The notes under the pieces are model-generated. The model ran no database searches, had not been told where the DNA came from, and saw only the letters and a program-made list of their open reading frames with translations. A stretch of DNA of 64,000 nucleotides, taken from Brenneria corticis. Lineage in GTDB: Bacteria; Pseudomonadota; Gammaproteobacteria; Enterobacterales; Enterobacteriaceae. The first letter of the stretch is position 1, and each line of letters starts with the position of its first letter. Shown piece by piece: positions 37,449 to 45,754 of this stretch. Position numbers and translations under genes: made by a program. The stretch spans positions 1 through 64,000 of the forward strand of contig NZ_KZ819079.1 of NCBI RefSeq assembly GCF_003115855.1, read 5' to 3'.

Positions 37449-38540
37449 TTATCTCACCGCCGGAATTTGCTGGGTAATACAGTGAATATTACCGCCCCCC
37501 AGCAGGATCTCGCGGGCGGGCACGCCGCTTATCGTATAGTCCGGAAACATCTGCTGTAACAGGTCGCGGGCAATATCATCGGTACGCGCATCCAGCAGCG
37601 GGAAGATAATTTGCCGGTTGCTGATCAGGAAGTTGACATAGGAACCGGCCAGACGCGCGCCGGCAAGACGTTCAACCGCATTGCCGATATCCACGCCCCG
37701 CGCTTCTTCCTGCGTCGTATACAGCGGCCCCGGCGCCGGCAGCTTCCAGATTTTCAGCTGACGCCCCTGCGCATCACGCGCGGCGGACAACACCTCGTAG
37801 GCCGCCGCCGACCGGGGATATTGCGGGTCGTTTTCATCATCCGTCCAGTGCAGCGCCACTTCACCGGGGCGAACAAAACAGCACATATTGTCGATATGCC
37901 CGTCGGTTTCGTCGTTATAGACCCCCTCCGCCAGCCAGATAACCGTCGAGACGCCCAGATAATCACGCATCAACTGCTCGATCTGCGCTTTGCTCAGCTG
38001 CGGGTTGCGATTGGGATTCAGCAGGCACTCCGCCGTGGTCAGCAGCGTCCCTTCGCCGTCGGTATGGATTGAACCGCCTTCAAGCACCAAGGGCGCGGCG
38101 TAGCGCGCATTGCCATGATAGGAGAGCACCTGCGCGGCGACCTTTTCATCCTGGCGCCAGTCTTCATACAGACCGCCGAGTTCGCCGCCCCAGGCGTTAA
38201 ACCGCCAGTCAACGCCGCGGCGCTCCCCCGCCTGATTCAGCACCATCGTCGGACCGGTATCGCGCATCCAGGCGTCGTCGCTCTCCATGGCGACCAGCGT
38301 GACGCTGCCGGGCATAATGCGTTTGGCGTCATCCAGATAACGGGCCGGCACGCCCATGATTACCGGCGTTTTCTGCGCGATGGCGTCGGCCACCGCGGCA
38401 AAGGTTCGCTGCGCCGGCAGCGCATCATCGCGCCAGTTATCCCGGCGATAGGGCCACAGCATCCACACGGCTTCCTGCGGCGCCCACTCGGCCGGCATCG
38501 TAAAGCCATCCTGATACGGCGTGGTCAATTGTGACATCAT
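37449..38540 (-). CDS. aguA: Agmatine deiminase
   Basis: AguA hydrolyses agmatine to N-carbamoylputrescine and ammonia. The 363-residue protein has the guanidino-modifying (PAD_porph) fold with MPAEWAPQEAVWMLWPYR at the N-terminus, AMESDDAWMRDTGPT (about residues 81-95), the catalytic His in ETDGHIDNMC (about 216-225) and the catalytic Cys in GGGNIHCITQQIP close to the C-terminus. ATG ATG doublet: either 38540 or 38537 may be used; GGAG is nearby. It directly abuts aguB, forming an aguBA operon. Confidence 0.95.
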   Translation of the reverse strand: MMSQLTTPYQDGFTMPAEWAPQEAVWMLWPYRRDNWRDDALPAQRTFAAVADAIAQKTPVIMGVPARYLDDAKRIMPGSVTLVAMESDDAWMRDTGPTMVLNQAGERRGVDWRFNAWGGELGGLYEDWRQDEKVAAQVLSYHGNARYAAPLVLEGGSIHTDGEGTLLTTAECLLNPNRNPQLSKAQIEQLMRDYLGVSTVIWLAEGVYNDETDGHIDNMCCFVRPGEVALHWTDDENDPQYPRSAAAYEVLSAARDAQGRQLKIWKLPAPGPLYTTQEEARGVDIGNAVERLAGARLAGSYVNFLISNRQIIFPLLDARTDDIARDLLQQMFPDYTISGVPAREILLGGGNIHCITQQIPAVR

Positions 38541-39425
38541 TTATCTCCGCGTCCTGCCGTCAGAGCTGGCGATCGCGCCGTACATGTCCGGACGGCGATC
38601 GCGGAACAGTCCCCAGGACGCGCGCTGCGCGGCGATGGCGTCCAGATCAAAGGTATGCACCAGTACGTCTTCGTCGGTTTTGTTGGCCTGCGCCACCAGC
38701 GCGCCGGTTTGATCGGCGATGAAAGAGGAGCCGTAAAAGGTCATTTCCAGACCGTCGATATATTTACTGGCTTCGGCGCCAATGCGGTTGGAGGCAATCA
38801 CCGGCACCAGATTGGCGGCGGCGTGGCCCTGCTGAACCCGGGTCCAGTGCGGCTGGCTGTCGATATCCGGGTACGCCGGCTCGGAGCCGATCGCCGTCGG
38901 GTAGAAAATCAGCTCCGCGCCCTGCAATGCCAGGCAACGCGCGGTTTCCGGGAACCACTGATCCCAGCAGATGCCGACGCCGATTTTCGCATAGCGCGTC
39001 TGCCAGACTTTAAAACCGCTATCGCCGGGGATAAAGAACTGCTTCTCCTGGTACGCCGGGCCGTTGGGAATATGGGTCTTGCGATACAGATCGAGCACCG
39101 AACCGTCGGCGTCGATCACCACCAGCGAGTTGTAGTAAGCATTATTGGCGCGTTCGAAAAAGCTCAGCGGCAGCACCACTTCCAGCTCGGCCGCCAGCGC
39201 GGAGAAATGTTTAATCAGCGGGCTGGTTTCCAGCTCCTGCGCCAGGGCGTAGTGTTCCGGGCTCTGATCGATACAGAAATAGGGCGCGGCGAACAGCTCC
39301 TGAATCAGGATCACCTGCGCCCCTTCGGCATGCGCTTGTCGCACCAGCTTTTCGGCATTCTCGATATTCCTGGGCAGATCCCAGGAGCACGCCATTTGCG
39401 TTGCGGCAACGGTAACTTTTGTCAT
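38541..39425 (-). CDS. aguB: N-carbamoylputrescine amidase
   Basis: AguB converts N-carbamoylputrescine to putrescine, CO2 and ammonia. The 294-residue nitrilase-superfamily enzyme has the Glu-Lys-Cys triad: Glu in ILIQELFAAPYF (about residue 43), Lys in LYRKTHIPNG (about 119) and Cys in GVGICWDQWFPE (about 156). It is the first gene of the aguBA pair. Together they supply putrescine from arginine decarboxylation, a pathway common in plant-associated bacteria and plants. Confidence 0.95.
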   Translation of the reverse strand: MTKVTVAATQMACSWDLPRNIENAEKLVRQAHAEGAQVILIQELFAAPYFCIDQSPEHYALAQELETSPLIKHFSALAAELEVVLPLSFFERANNAYYNSLVVIDADGSVLDLYRKTHIPNGPAYQEKQFFIPGDSGFKVWQTRYAKIGVGICWDQWFPETARCLALQGAELIFYPTAIGSEPAYPDIDSQPHWTRVQQGHAAANLVPVIASNRIGAEASKYIDGLEMTFYGSSFIADQTGALVAQANKTDEDVLVHTFDLDAIAAQRASWGLFRDRRPDMYGAIASSDGRTRR

Positions 39426-39943
39426 GCGAAAACCTCAATAATAGCTATTTATACCCGCCCTCTTGCGCCAGGCGGATATCGGTAATGAGCACTGTCACGC
39501 GTCGGCCCCAAACGGGAGCGACCATAACGAGTTTAGGTCAACAAGGCATCCGATGCCCGAACTGAAACACCTGAGTCAGGTATTCACCGAAAACGACCGG
39601 CGCATTATGCCAGTTAATGACCATGATTCGCTATGATGACTCATCCGTAAGGCAATCACCCAATAGCTTTCAAGCGGCGGGAAGCGTTCAGCGGAAGCCG
39701 GTGACGGCAGGGCGCGGGATTTACCCGCGCTCAGACCATTGACAAAGTAAGCATCCGTAATACTGACCCCAAATCCGTCATTCCTGCAGATCCCCGCCTT
39801 CGCGAGGAGGAATATTTCTGATATCAATGCATTAGCTGAAAGTAGATCCCCGCTTTCGCGAGGATGACGATGAAGATAAAGGGTTTGTCAGCAACCTCGG
39901 CGCAGGATTTACCTGCGTTTTCCATGGTAAACCAGGGAGATGG
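39426..39943. repeat. Intergenic region with a duplicated GC-rich hairpin element
   Basis: No gene was found in this 518-bp gap. Two near-identical 21-bp elements (AGATCCCCGC[C/T]TTCGCGAGGA, one mismatch) lie at 39788-39808 and 39844-39864, 56 bp apart in the same orientation. Each can fold on CCTTCGCGAGG-like arms. A second pair, GCGGGATTTACCCGCG (39716-39731) and CAGGATTTACCTG (about 39903-39915), shares GGATTTACC. These look like small dispersed enterobacterial repeats; genome-wide copy number cannot be seen here. Confidence 0.5.
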
Positions 39944-40705
39944 CTACGCCTCGATTGAGGTCTCCGCCTGATTCAACGCCTCGCTCAGGATCTGGCGCTG
40001 CGTCAGCAGCGCCTGGCTGTTGCGCTCGCGCGGATAAGGGAGGTTCACCGGCAGGATATCGCTGATCCGCCCCGGTCGGGGAGACATCACCACCACGCGG
40101 TCGGCCAGAAAGACCGCCTCTTCCACATCGTGCGTGACCAGCAGAATAGTCAGGTCGGTTTGCCGGCGAATATCAGCCAGCCGCTGCTGCAGCTGCTGTT
40201 TGGTGATCGCGTCCAACGCGCCGAAGGGTTCGTCCAGCAGCAGGATTTTCGGCCGCGTCGCCAGTCCCCTGGCAATGGCGACGCGCTGCGCCATCCCGCC
40301 TGAAAGCTGGTGCGGCAGGGCGTCGGCAAATCCTTCCAGCCCCATCATCCGCAAATAGTGGGCGATCTGCCCCGCCGTCTCCGCCGCGGAGAGGTCGAGA
40401 TTGAGCATGCCGAGCCGGATATTGTCCGTCACGGTGAGCCAGGGAAACAATCGCGGCTCCTGAAACACCAGGCTGACGTCGGCGGGAATGCCCTGCACGG
40501 GGCGATCGCCCAGCAGGATAGTCCCCTGCTCCGCTTTCTCCAGGCCCGCCGCCAAACGCAAAATCGTCGATTTGCCGCAACCGCTGGCGCCGATGATGGC
40601 GACCAGTTCGCCGGCGCGCAGCGCCAGATTAATCTCTTGCAGCGCCGTCAGGGACGCGCCATTTACCGTAAACCGTTTGGTAATGTGCTGAAATTGCAGG
40701 GACAT
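39944..40705 (-). CDS. ABC transporter ATPase of the SsuB/TauB (nitrate/sulfonate) type
   Basis: A 253-residue ATPase that powers a small-molecule importer. It has Walker A GASGCGKSTI (about residues 38-47), a Q-loop with FQEPRLFPWLTV, signature LSGGMAQRVAIARGLA (about 138-153), Walker B ILLLDEPFGALDA and the switch His in LLVTHDVEEAV. The pattern FQEPRLFPW is characteristic of the sulfonate/taurine/nitrate importer branch. It is last in a five-gene operon after tonB, exbB, exbD and the fused permease. Substrate unknown. Confidence 0.9.
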   Translation of the reverse strand: MSLQFQHITKRFTVNGASLTALQEINLALRAGELVAIIGASGCGKSTILRLAAGLEKAEQGTILLGDRPVQGIPADVSLVFQEPRLFPWLTVTDNIRLGMLNLDLSAAETAGQIAHYLRMMGLEGFADALPHQLSGGMAQRVAIARGLATRPKILLLDEPFGALDAITKQQLQQRLADIRRQTDLTILLVTHDVEEAVFLADRVVVMSPRPGRISDILPVNLPYPRERNSQALLTQRQILSEALNQAETSIEA

Positions 40706-40722
40706 GGGTTCTCCATTGGCGA

Positions 40723-42329
40723 TTACTTAAAACGCCAGCCGGTCAGATAGCGTTCAGACAGGGTGATAACGCGGGAAAAAATCGCGGCGACGACGGCAAT
40801 CAGCACCACGCCGGCAATAATCCGCTCGGACTCCAGCAACTGCTGAGCGCGGATCATCATGCCGCCAAGCCCTGCGCCCGAAGGAATGAAATATTCCGCG
40901 CCGATGGCGCCGGTCCAGGCGTGCATCAGCGCCAGCCTCAGCCCGGAAAAGAGGGAAGGCAGCACGCTGGGCAGCACCAGCTTTCGCAGCTTTTGCAGCG
41001 GACTCAACCGCAGCATGCGCGCCACTTCCTGTAGCGTGGGCGGCAGTTGGGCGATACCCTGCCGGATCGCCAGCAGCATCGGAAAGAAAGCGGCGACGGC
41101 GATAAACACCACTTTGGCGGTGTCATCCAGACCGAACCAGGCGGTGATAAGCGGCAGCCAGGCAAAAATCGCCACGCTGCGCAGCGCGGACAATAGCGGA
41201 TTGAACAGCCTGTCGGCCATGGGCCAGCCGCCGAGCCAGGCGCCCGCCAGCACGCCCGCCGCGCTGCCCAGCGCAAACCCTTGCAGGGAGCGCGCCAGAC
41301 TGGCTGTCAGGTCGGTCAGCAGGTCGCCGTTGGCCAGCCCGGCGAATAGCGTCTCCACGACGCGATCCGGCGCCGGGAGAAAGACGGCGTTGACCCAGCC
41401 GCGATCGCCGCTTATCTGCCAGCAGCCGAGCAGCAGCAGCGGCACGATCCACGGCGTCAGGGACAGGCTGGAAAGCGGGGAGGTCATCGCGTCTCGGCCC
41501 AGCACCGGCGCGGGCCAGTGTACCCAGCGCCGTTCCAGCCGCAGCAGCAATCGCTCTCCGGCAAAGCCGAACAGGCCGATAATCAGAATACAGACAAACA
41601 CCAGATCCAGCATAAACAGCTGGCGGCTTTGCACCAGCAGGTAGCCCAGCCCTTCGCTGGAGGCCAGCAGCTCCACCGCCATCAGCGATACCCAGCCCTG
41701 TGAAAAGGCGAGCCGAATGCCGGTCATCACGTAGGGCAGCATCGCCGGGATAATCAGCAGGCGCAGAAACGCCGGCGGCGGCAGGCGCAGGCTGCGCGCC
41801 ATTTCATGCAGCTTCTGCGGCGTCTGCTGAATACCCGCGCAGGTGTACAGCGTGACGGGCACGGTGACGGATTTCACCAGAATCACCAGCTTCAGCGCTT
41901 CGCCGATGCCCAGCGCCAGCATAAATAGCGGGATCCAGGCCAGGGTGGGGATCTGCGCGATAACGGTGAACAGCGGCATAAACAGCGCATGCAGACGACG
42001 GCTCAAACCAAACAGGCTGCCGAGCAGCAGCCCGACCGCGATGCCGCCGCCCAGACCGATCGCCAGCCGCAGCAGGCTGATGGGCAGTTGATGAATCAGC
42101 TCTTCGGGGATAAATGCCCGCGCGCTTGCCGCCACCGCCATCGGCGAGGGCAGAATTTGCTCCGACATCCACCCGAGCCGGCTGGCAAGCCACCACCATG
42201 CCAGCAGCAGCAGCGGCACCACCAACGCGACGTAACCCGCCGCCGCCGCGGACAGCAGCGGAGCGGCGAGCGTGGAAGCGCTGCGCGCAGCGGATTTGGG
42301 CATCATGGTTTCAGACTTACCCGGCAACA

Positions 42330-42330
<1 letters not shown>
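40723..42330 (-). CDS. Fused double ABC permease of the SsuC type
   Basis: A 535-residue inner-membrane protein made of two consecutive binding-protein-dependent permease units. The first spans about residues 20-275 with its EAA loop near KLHEMARSLRLPPPAFLRLL. The second spans about 290-535 with its EAA loop near LQEVARMLRLSPLQKLRKL. Typical SsuC permeases are single units of about 260 residues working as a homodimer, so this looks like a tandem duplication fused into a pseudo-dimer. The ATG overlaps the exbD stop by one base (TAATG), indicating translational coupling. Confidence 0.88.
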
Positions 42331-42731
<401 letters not shown>

Positions 42732-42732
42732 A

Positions 42733-43434
42733 TCACACCACCTCCCGGATGTTTTTCACCGTAAACGGCGCCGCCGACGGTTCGCCGTTTATTTGAAAAT
42801 CATGCGCCTGCATCACGCTGTAAATATCGTGGGCAAAATCATCCATTTCCGCCACGGCGAGCTTGAGGCGGCGCAGAAAATAGTTGTAGATCAGCACCGC
42901 CGGTACGGCGACGGCGATGCCGATCCCGGTGGCGATCAGCGCATTGCCGATAGGACCCGCCACCGTATCGAGGCTGGCGGAGCCCGTCAGGCCAATCTCC
43001 TGCAAGGCCGCCATAATGCCCCAGACGGTGCCGAAAAGACCGATAAACGGCGAGGTGCTGCCGATACTGGCCAGAACCGCCAGCCCGCTTTCCAGCGAAC
43101 GGCGTTCGCGCTGGATTTGTTGTTGCAGCGCCCGCTCCACCCGATCGGGAAGATGGATGGCGGCGGCCAGATTACCGCGGATACGCTCCGGGGCCTTGAG
43201 CGCCGCCTGCGCCAGATTGGCGAGAGAGCCGGGCAGGCTGGCGGTGGTGGACAGCGTCTGACTCAGATCTTCCTGCCGCCAGAAAGCGGCGCGGAAGCGT
43301 TGGTCGCGGAGCTGCAAACGCCGGTATTGCCCCCACTTCAGCAACCCAAGCATCCAGGTCAGCACGGAGAAAAGCAGTAAAAGCAGAATAACCGCCCCCT
43401 CCGGGGAGAGCAGTTCAATGTGTCCGAGCGTCAT
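42733..43434 (-). CDS. ExbB-type proton channel protein
   Basis: A 233-residue MotA/TolQ/ExbB-family protein with three membrane segments: ILLLLLFSVLTWMLGLLKW at the N-terminus, then IGSTSPFIGLFGTVWGIMAAL and GPIGNALIATGIGIAVAVPAVLIYNYFL. The last two line the proton channel. It is one base away from exbD and 10 bp after tonB. Together these three form a dedicated TonB motor that presumably serves the receptor encoded at 45755. Confidence 0.9.
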   Translation of the reverse strand: MTLGHIELLSPEGAVILLLLLFSVLTWMLGLLKWGQYRRLQLRDQRFRAAFWRQEDLSQTLSTTASLPGSLANLAQAALKAPERIRGNLAAAIHLPDRVERALQQQIQRERRSLESGLAVLASIGSTSPFIGLFGTVWGIMAALQEIGLTGSASLDTVAGPIGNALIATGIGIAVAVPAVLIYNYFLRRLKLAVAEMDDFAHDIYSVMQAHDFQINGEPSAAPFTVKNIREVV

Positions 43435-43444
43435 AACGAGTACC

Positions 43445-44248
43445 TCATGAATTAAGCGAAAAATCGATAGGGACGATTACCCAGCCGCTGACGGCCTGAT
43501 TACCGCGGCGGGCCGGGACGAAAGACCAGCGCAGCACCGTGTCTCTGGCCGCATCGTCCAGCGCCGAATAGCCGCTTGATTTTTGAATACGGATAGTTTG
43601 CACCTTGCCGTCGGCGCGTACCTGCACATTGAGCAGCACGGTTCCCTCATGGCCCCGGCTGATCGCCACATCCGGGTAAGGCGGCGCCGGGTTATGCAGG
43701 TAGTCGGCGTTCGCCAGCGGCGGCGTGAGCGGCGCTTGCGCCGCGGCCGGAGAAGGCGCCGCGGCCGGCGCCGTCGAGGCCAATGCCGGTTTGGGTTCCG
43801 CCGGCGGCTTGGGCGTCGGCTGGCGCTTTTTCACCGCGACTTTTTTTTTCGCCACGGGCGGCGGCTTTTTCTCCACGACCGGAGGAAGCAAGGCGTTCTC
43901 ATCCACCGTTTTGGTTTCCGGCGGCGGCGGTTCCGGTTCGCTTGGCGCCGCCGGTTCAACCACCTCGGGCGCCGTCTCTTCAGGAACGGCGGCGACCAAC
44001 TCCACGCTAACGGGCTGCGGACGCGGCGGCGCCGTCACGGGCAGCGTCGCCGGACGATTAAGCAGGGAAAGCGCCGCGGCGTGCAGCGTCAGGGTCAATA
44101 TCGCCGCCAGCCAATACTGCGGCCGGGACGGACGTAGCTCGTTCAATCGCTGCAGAGCAAAATCGCCAAGGGAGCGGACAGCCTGCGTCGCCTGCGGGGA
44201 ACGGGGCCGAGACTCCGCGGCGTTTCCCGCATACAGTAATTCCGTCAT
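43445..44248 (-). CDS. TonB-type energy transducer
   Basis: A 267-residue protein with an N-terminal membrane anchor (YWLAAILTLTLHAAALSLLN, about residues 49-68; a long cytoplasmic lead precedes it). A Pro/Glu/Lys-rich periplasmic spacer (PPPPETKTVDE..KKPPPVAKKK) follows. The C-terminal TonB domain starts near NPAPPYPDVAISRGHEGTVL and ends in VIVPIDFSLNS. The start at 44248 (MTELLYAGN) has GGAG 10 bp upstream; an in-frame ATG at 44329 would add 27 residues. Not the housekeeping tonB by context, but a cluster-specific paralogue heading the operon tonB-exbB-exbD-permease-ATPase. Confidence 0.87.
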   Translation of the reverse strand: MTELLYAGNAAESRPRSPQATQAVRSLGDFALQRLNELRPSRPQYWLAAILTLTLHAAALSLLNRPATLPVTAPPRPQPVSVELVAAVPEETAPEVVEPAAPSEPEPPPPETKTVDENALLPPVVEKKPPPVAKKKVAVKKRQPTPKPPAEPKPALASTAPAAAPSPAAAQAPLTPPLANADYLHNPAPPYPDVAISRGHEGTVLLNVQVRADGKVQTIRIQKSSGYSALDDAARDTVLRWSFVPARRGNQAVSGWVIVPIDFSLNS

Positions 44249-44657
44249 GATGTTATTACTCCTGACAGCATTAATTCGTTTATCCGATTTTTCTGTCCCA
44301 TCCAATAAAGTCAAATTATGTATATGCATATCGATATACCTTTATTTAATTATTTGACCGTAATGGGAAGGTCTCTCGTCCGATAATATTTATGGTGCGT
44401 TCAGCTTACGGGGAATAATTCCATTCAGGCTAATGCATAGTTGGAATAGTTTTTTTTCGTTTACTGCATACCGGTGAAATATAACGATGAGTACTGGTTT
44501 AGCTAATTAACAAAAATGATAATGCTTTTTTTGTATTAGTCAGTTTATTTCTCACCGTTTAAATGTTGTGTTGCAACAACACCTCAGGGTTCGAAGAAAT
44601 AAAGCGGTTAAAAAATAAATATATTCGAAAAACACCATAACGGCGGGTAAAAATACC
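44249..44657. promoter_or_regulatory. Divergent control region of the TonB/ABC cluster
   Basis: A 409-bp A/T-rich region between tonB (leftward) and the binding-protein gene (rightward); no gene is seen. It contains a Fur-box-like stretch AAAAATGATAATGCTTTTT (44512-44530, about 13 of 19 matches to the consensus by eye) and a perfect 10-bp palindrome TGTTGCAACA (44569-44578) inside the larger GTTGTGTTGCAACAACAC. Either could be an operator for the LysR regulator at the end of the cluster or for Fur. Promoter elements cannot be pinpointed. Confidence 0.45.
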
Positions 44658-45665
44658 ATGATGACTTTAGGGCGTAAAACGTTGTTCACCGGGCTGCTGG
44701 CCATCAGTATATTGTGGTCCGGCACGGCGGCGGCCATCAGTGAAATTCGCATCGCCGCGCCGGATATCGGCGCGGGCACGCAACCCAGCGGCGGCGGGCT
44801 GATTGACGTGATTTATAGCCAGAAGCTGCTGGAACGCGAGTTCGGCAAAGACGGCATCAGCATTCGCTGGACCTTTATCAAAGGCGCGGGCCCGGTTATC
44901 AACGAGGCGTTCGGCAACCATCAGGTGGATGTGGCCTACCTCGGCGATCTGGCCAGCATTATCGGCCGCTCCCGCGGGTTGGATACGCGGGTCATCGCGG
45001 TGGCGGCACGCGGCATAAACCACTATCTGGGCGTCGCCAAGGGTTCCGGCATCCATCAGCTGGCGGATTTAAAGGGTAAACGGGTGGGGCTGTTTCGCGG
45101 TACGGCGGCCGAGCTTTCCTTCGTTAACGCCCTGGACTCCCAGGGGGTGAAAGCATCCGACCTCAAAATCATCAACCTCGACTTCGCGGCGGCCAGCGCG
45201 GCGTTGGCCGCCGGACAAATTGACGCCACCTGGGGCGGCAGCAACATCCTCTCGCTGCGCGATAAAGGGCTGGCGGAAATCCCTCTTTCCAGCCGCGATT
45301 TACAGGGCGCGGGGCAGCTAAGCGGTTTTCTGCTGGTGGATAAGAAATTCGCCCAGGGCAATGAGGATATTCTCCGGCGTTTGGTCAAAGTACAGCGTGA
45401 AGCGGCGGCCTGGGGCAGCGCGGAAAAAAACAAGGACGCCTTTATTCAATTATTGGCGACCCAATCCGGTTACCCGGAAAACATATTACGCGCCGAATGG
45501 GATACCTTACCGCCATTATCGGAGCGACTGTCTCCGGAATGGGACGCCGCCTATGTGGCGAAATTAAAACAGGCGGTGAAACTGGCCTACGAGGTTCGCC
45601 TGATTCGGCAACCTTTCGACGTGGACCAATGGCTGGATGATTCCTATCTGAAAGCCATACGCTGA
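44658..45665 (+). CDS. ABC transporter substrate-binding protein of the SsuA/NMT1-like type
   Basis: A 335-residue periplasmic protein. The signal peptide (TLFTGLLAISILWSGTAAA) is followed by a type II binding-protein fold: IRIAAPDIGAG at the start of the mature protein, LADLKGKRVGLFRGTAAEL (about residues 135-153) and ALAAGQIDATWGGSNIL, patterns shared with sulfonate/nitrate/thiamine-precursor binders. It is the expected partner of the leftward permease and ATPase, so the ABC importer is split across the divergent promoter. The ligand cannot be inferred from sequence; sulfonates are only one possibility. Confidence 0.88.
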   Translation: MMTLGRKTLFTGLLAISILWSGTAAAISEIRIAAPDIGAGTQPSGGGLIDVIYSQKLLEREFGKDGISIRWTFIKGAGPVINEAFGNHQVDVAYLGDLASIIGRSRGLDTRVIAVAARGINHYLGVAKGSGIHQLADLKGKRVGLFRGTAAELSFVNALDSQGVKASDLKIINLDFAAASAALAAGQIDATWGGSNILSLRDKGLAEIPLSSRDLQGAGQLSGFLLVDKKFAQGNEDILRRLVKVQREAAAWGSAEKNKDAFIQLLATQSGYPENILRAEWDTLPPLSERLSPEWDAAYVAKLKQAVKLAYEVRLIRQPFDVDQWLDDSYLKAIR

Positions 45666-45697
45666 TCCTCTCCTCCCGATATTATTTTTACCTATTA

Positions 45698-45718
45698 TTG
45701 CCGTGAATTTCACGGCAA
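45698..45718 (+). terminator. Perfect inverted repeat between binding protein and receptor genes
   Basis: TTGCCGTGAA (45698-45707) and TTCACGGCAA (45709-45718) form a 10-bp inverted repeat with a one-base centre. A T-run (TTTTTTT, about 45728-45734) follows after 9 bases. It may partially terminate transcription so that the binding protein is made in excess over the receptor, or protect the upstream mRNA. Confidence 0.5.
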
Positions 45719-45754
45719 CAGGCGGGCTTTTTTTAATTAAATGCGGAACGACAC

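Noticed and set aside
39576..39827. 83-codon minus-strand frame in the gap after aguB
   Set aside because: No family resemblance, no ribosome site and it overlaps repeated elements; likely chance.
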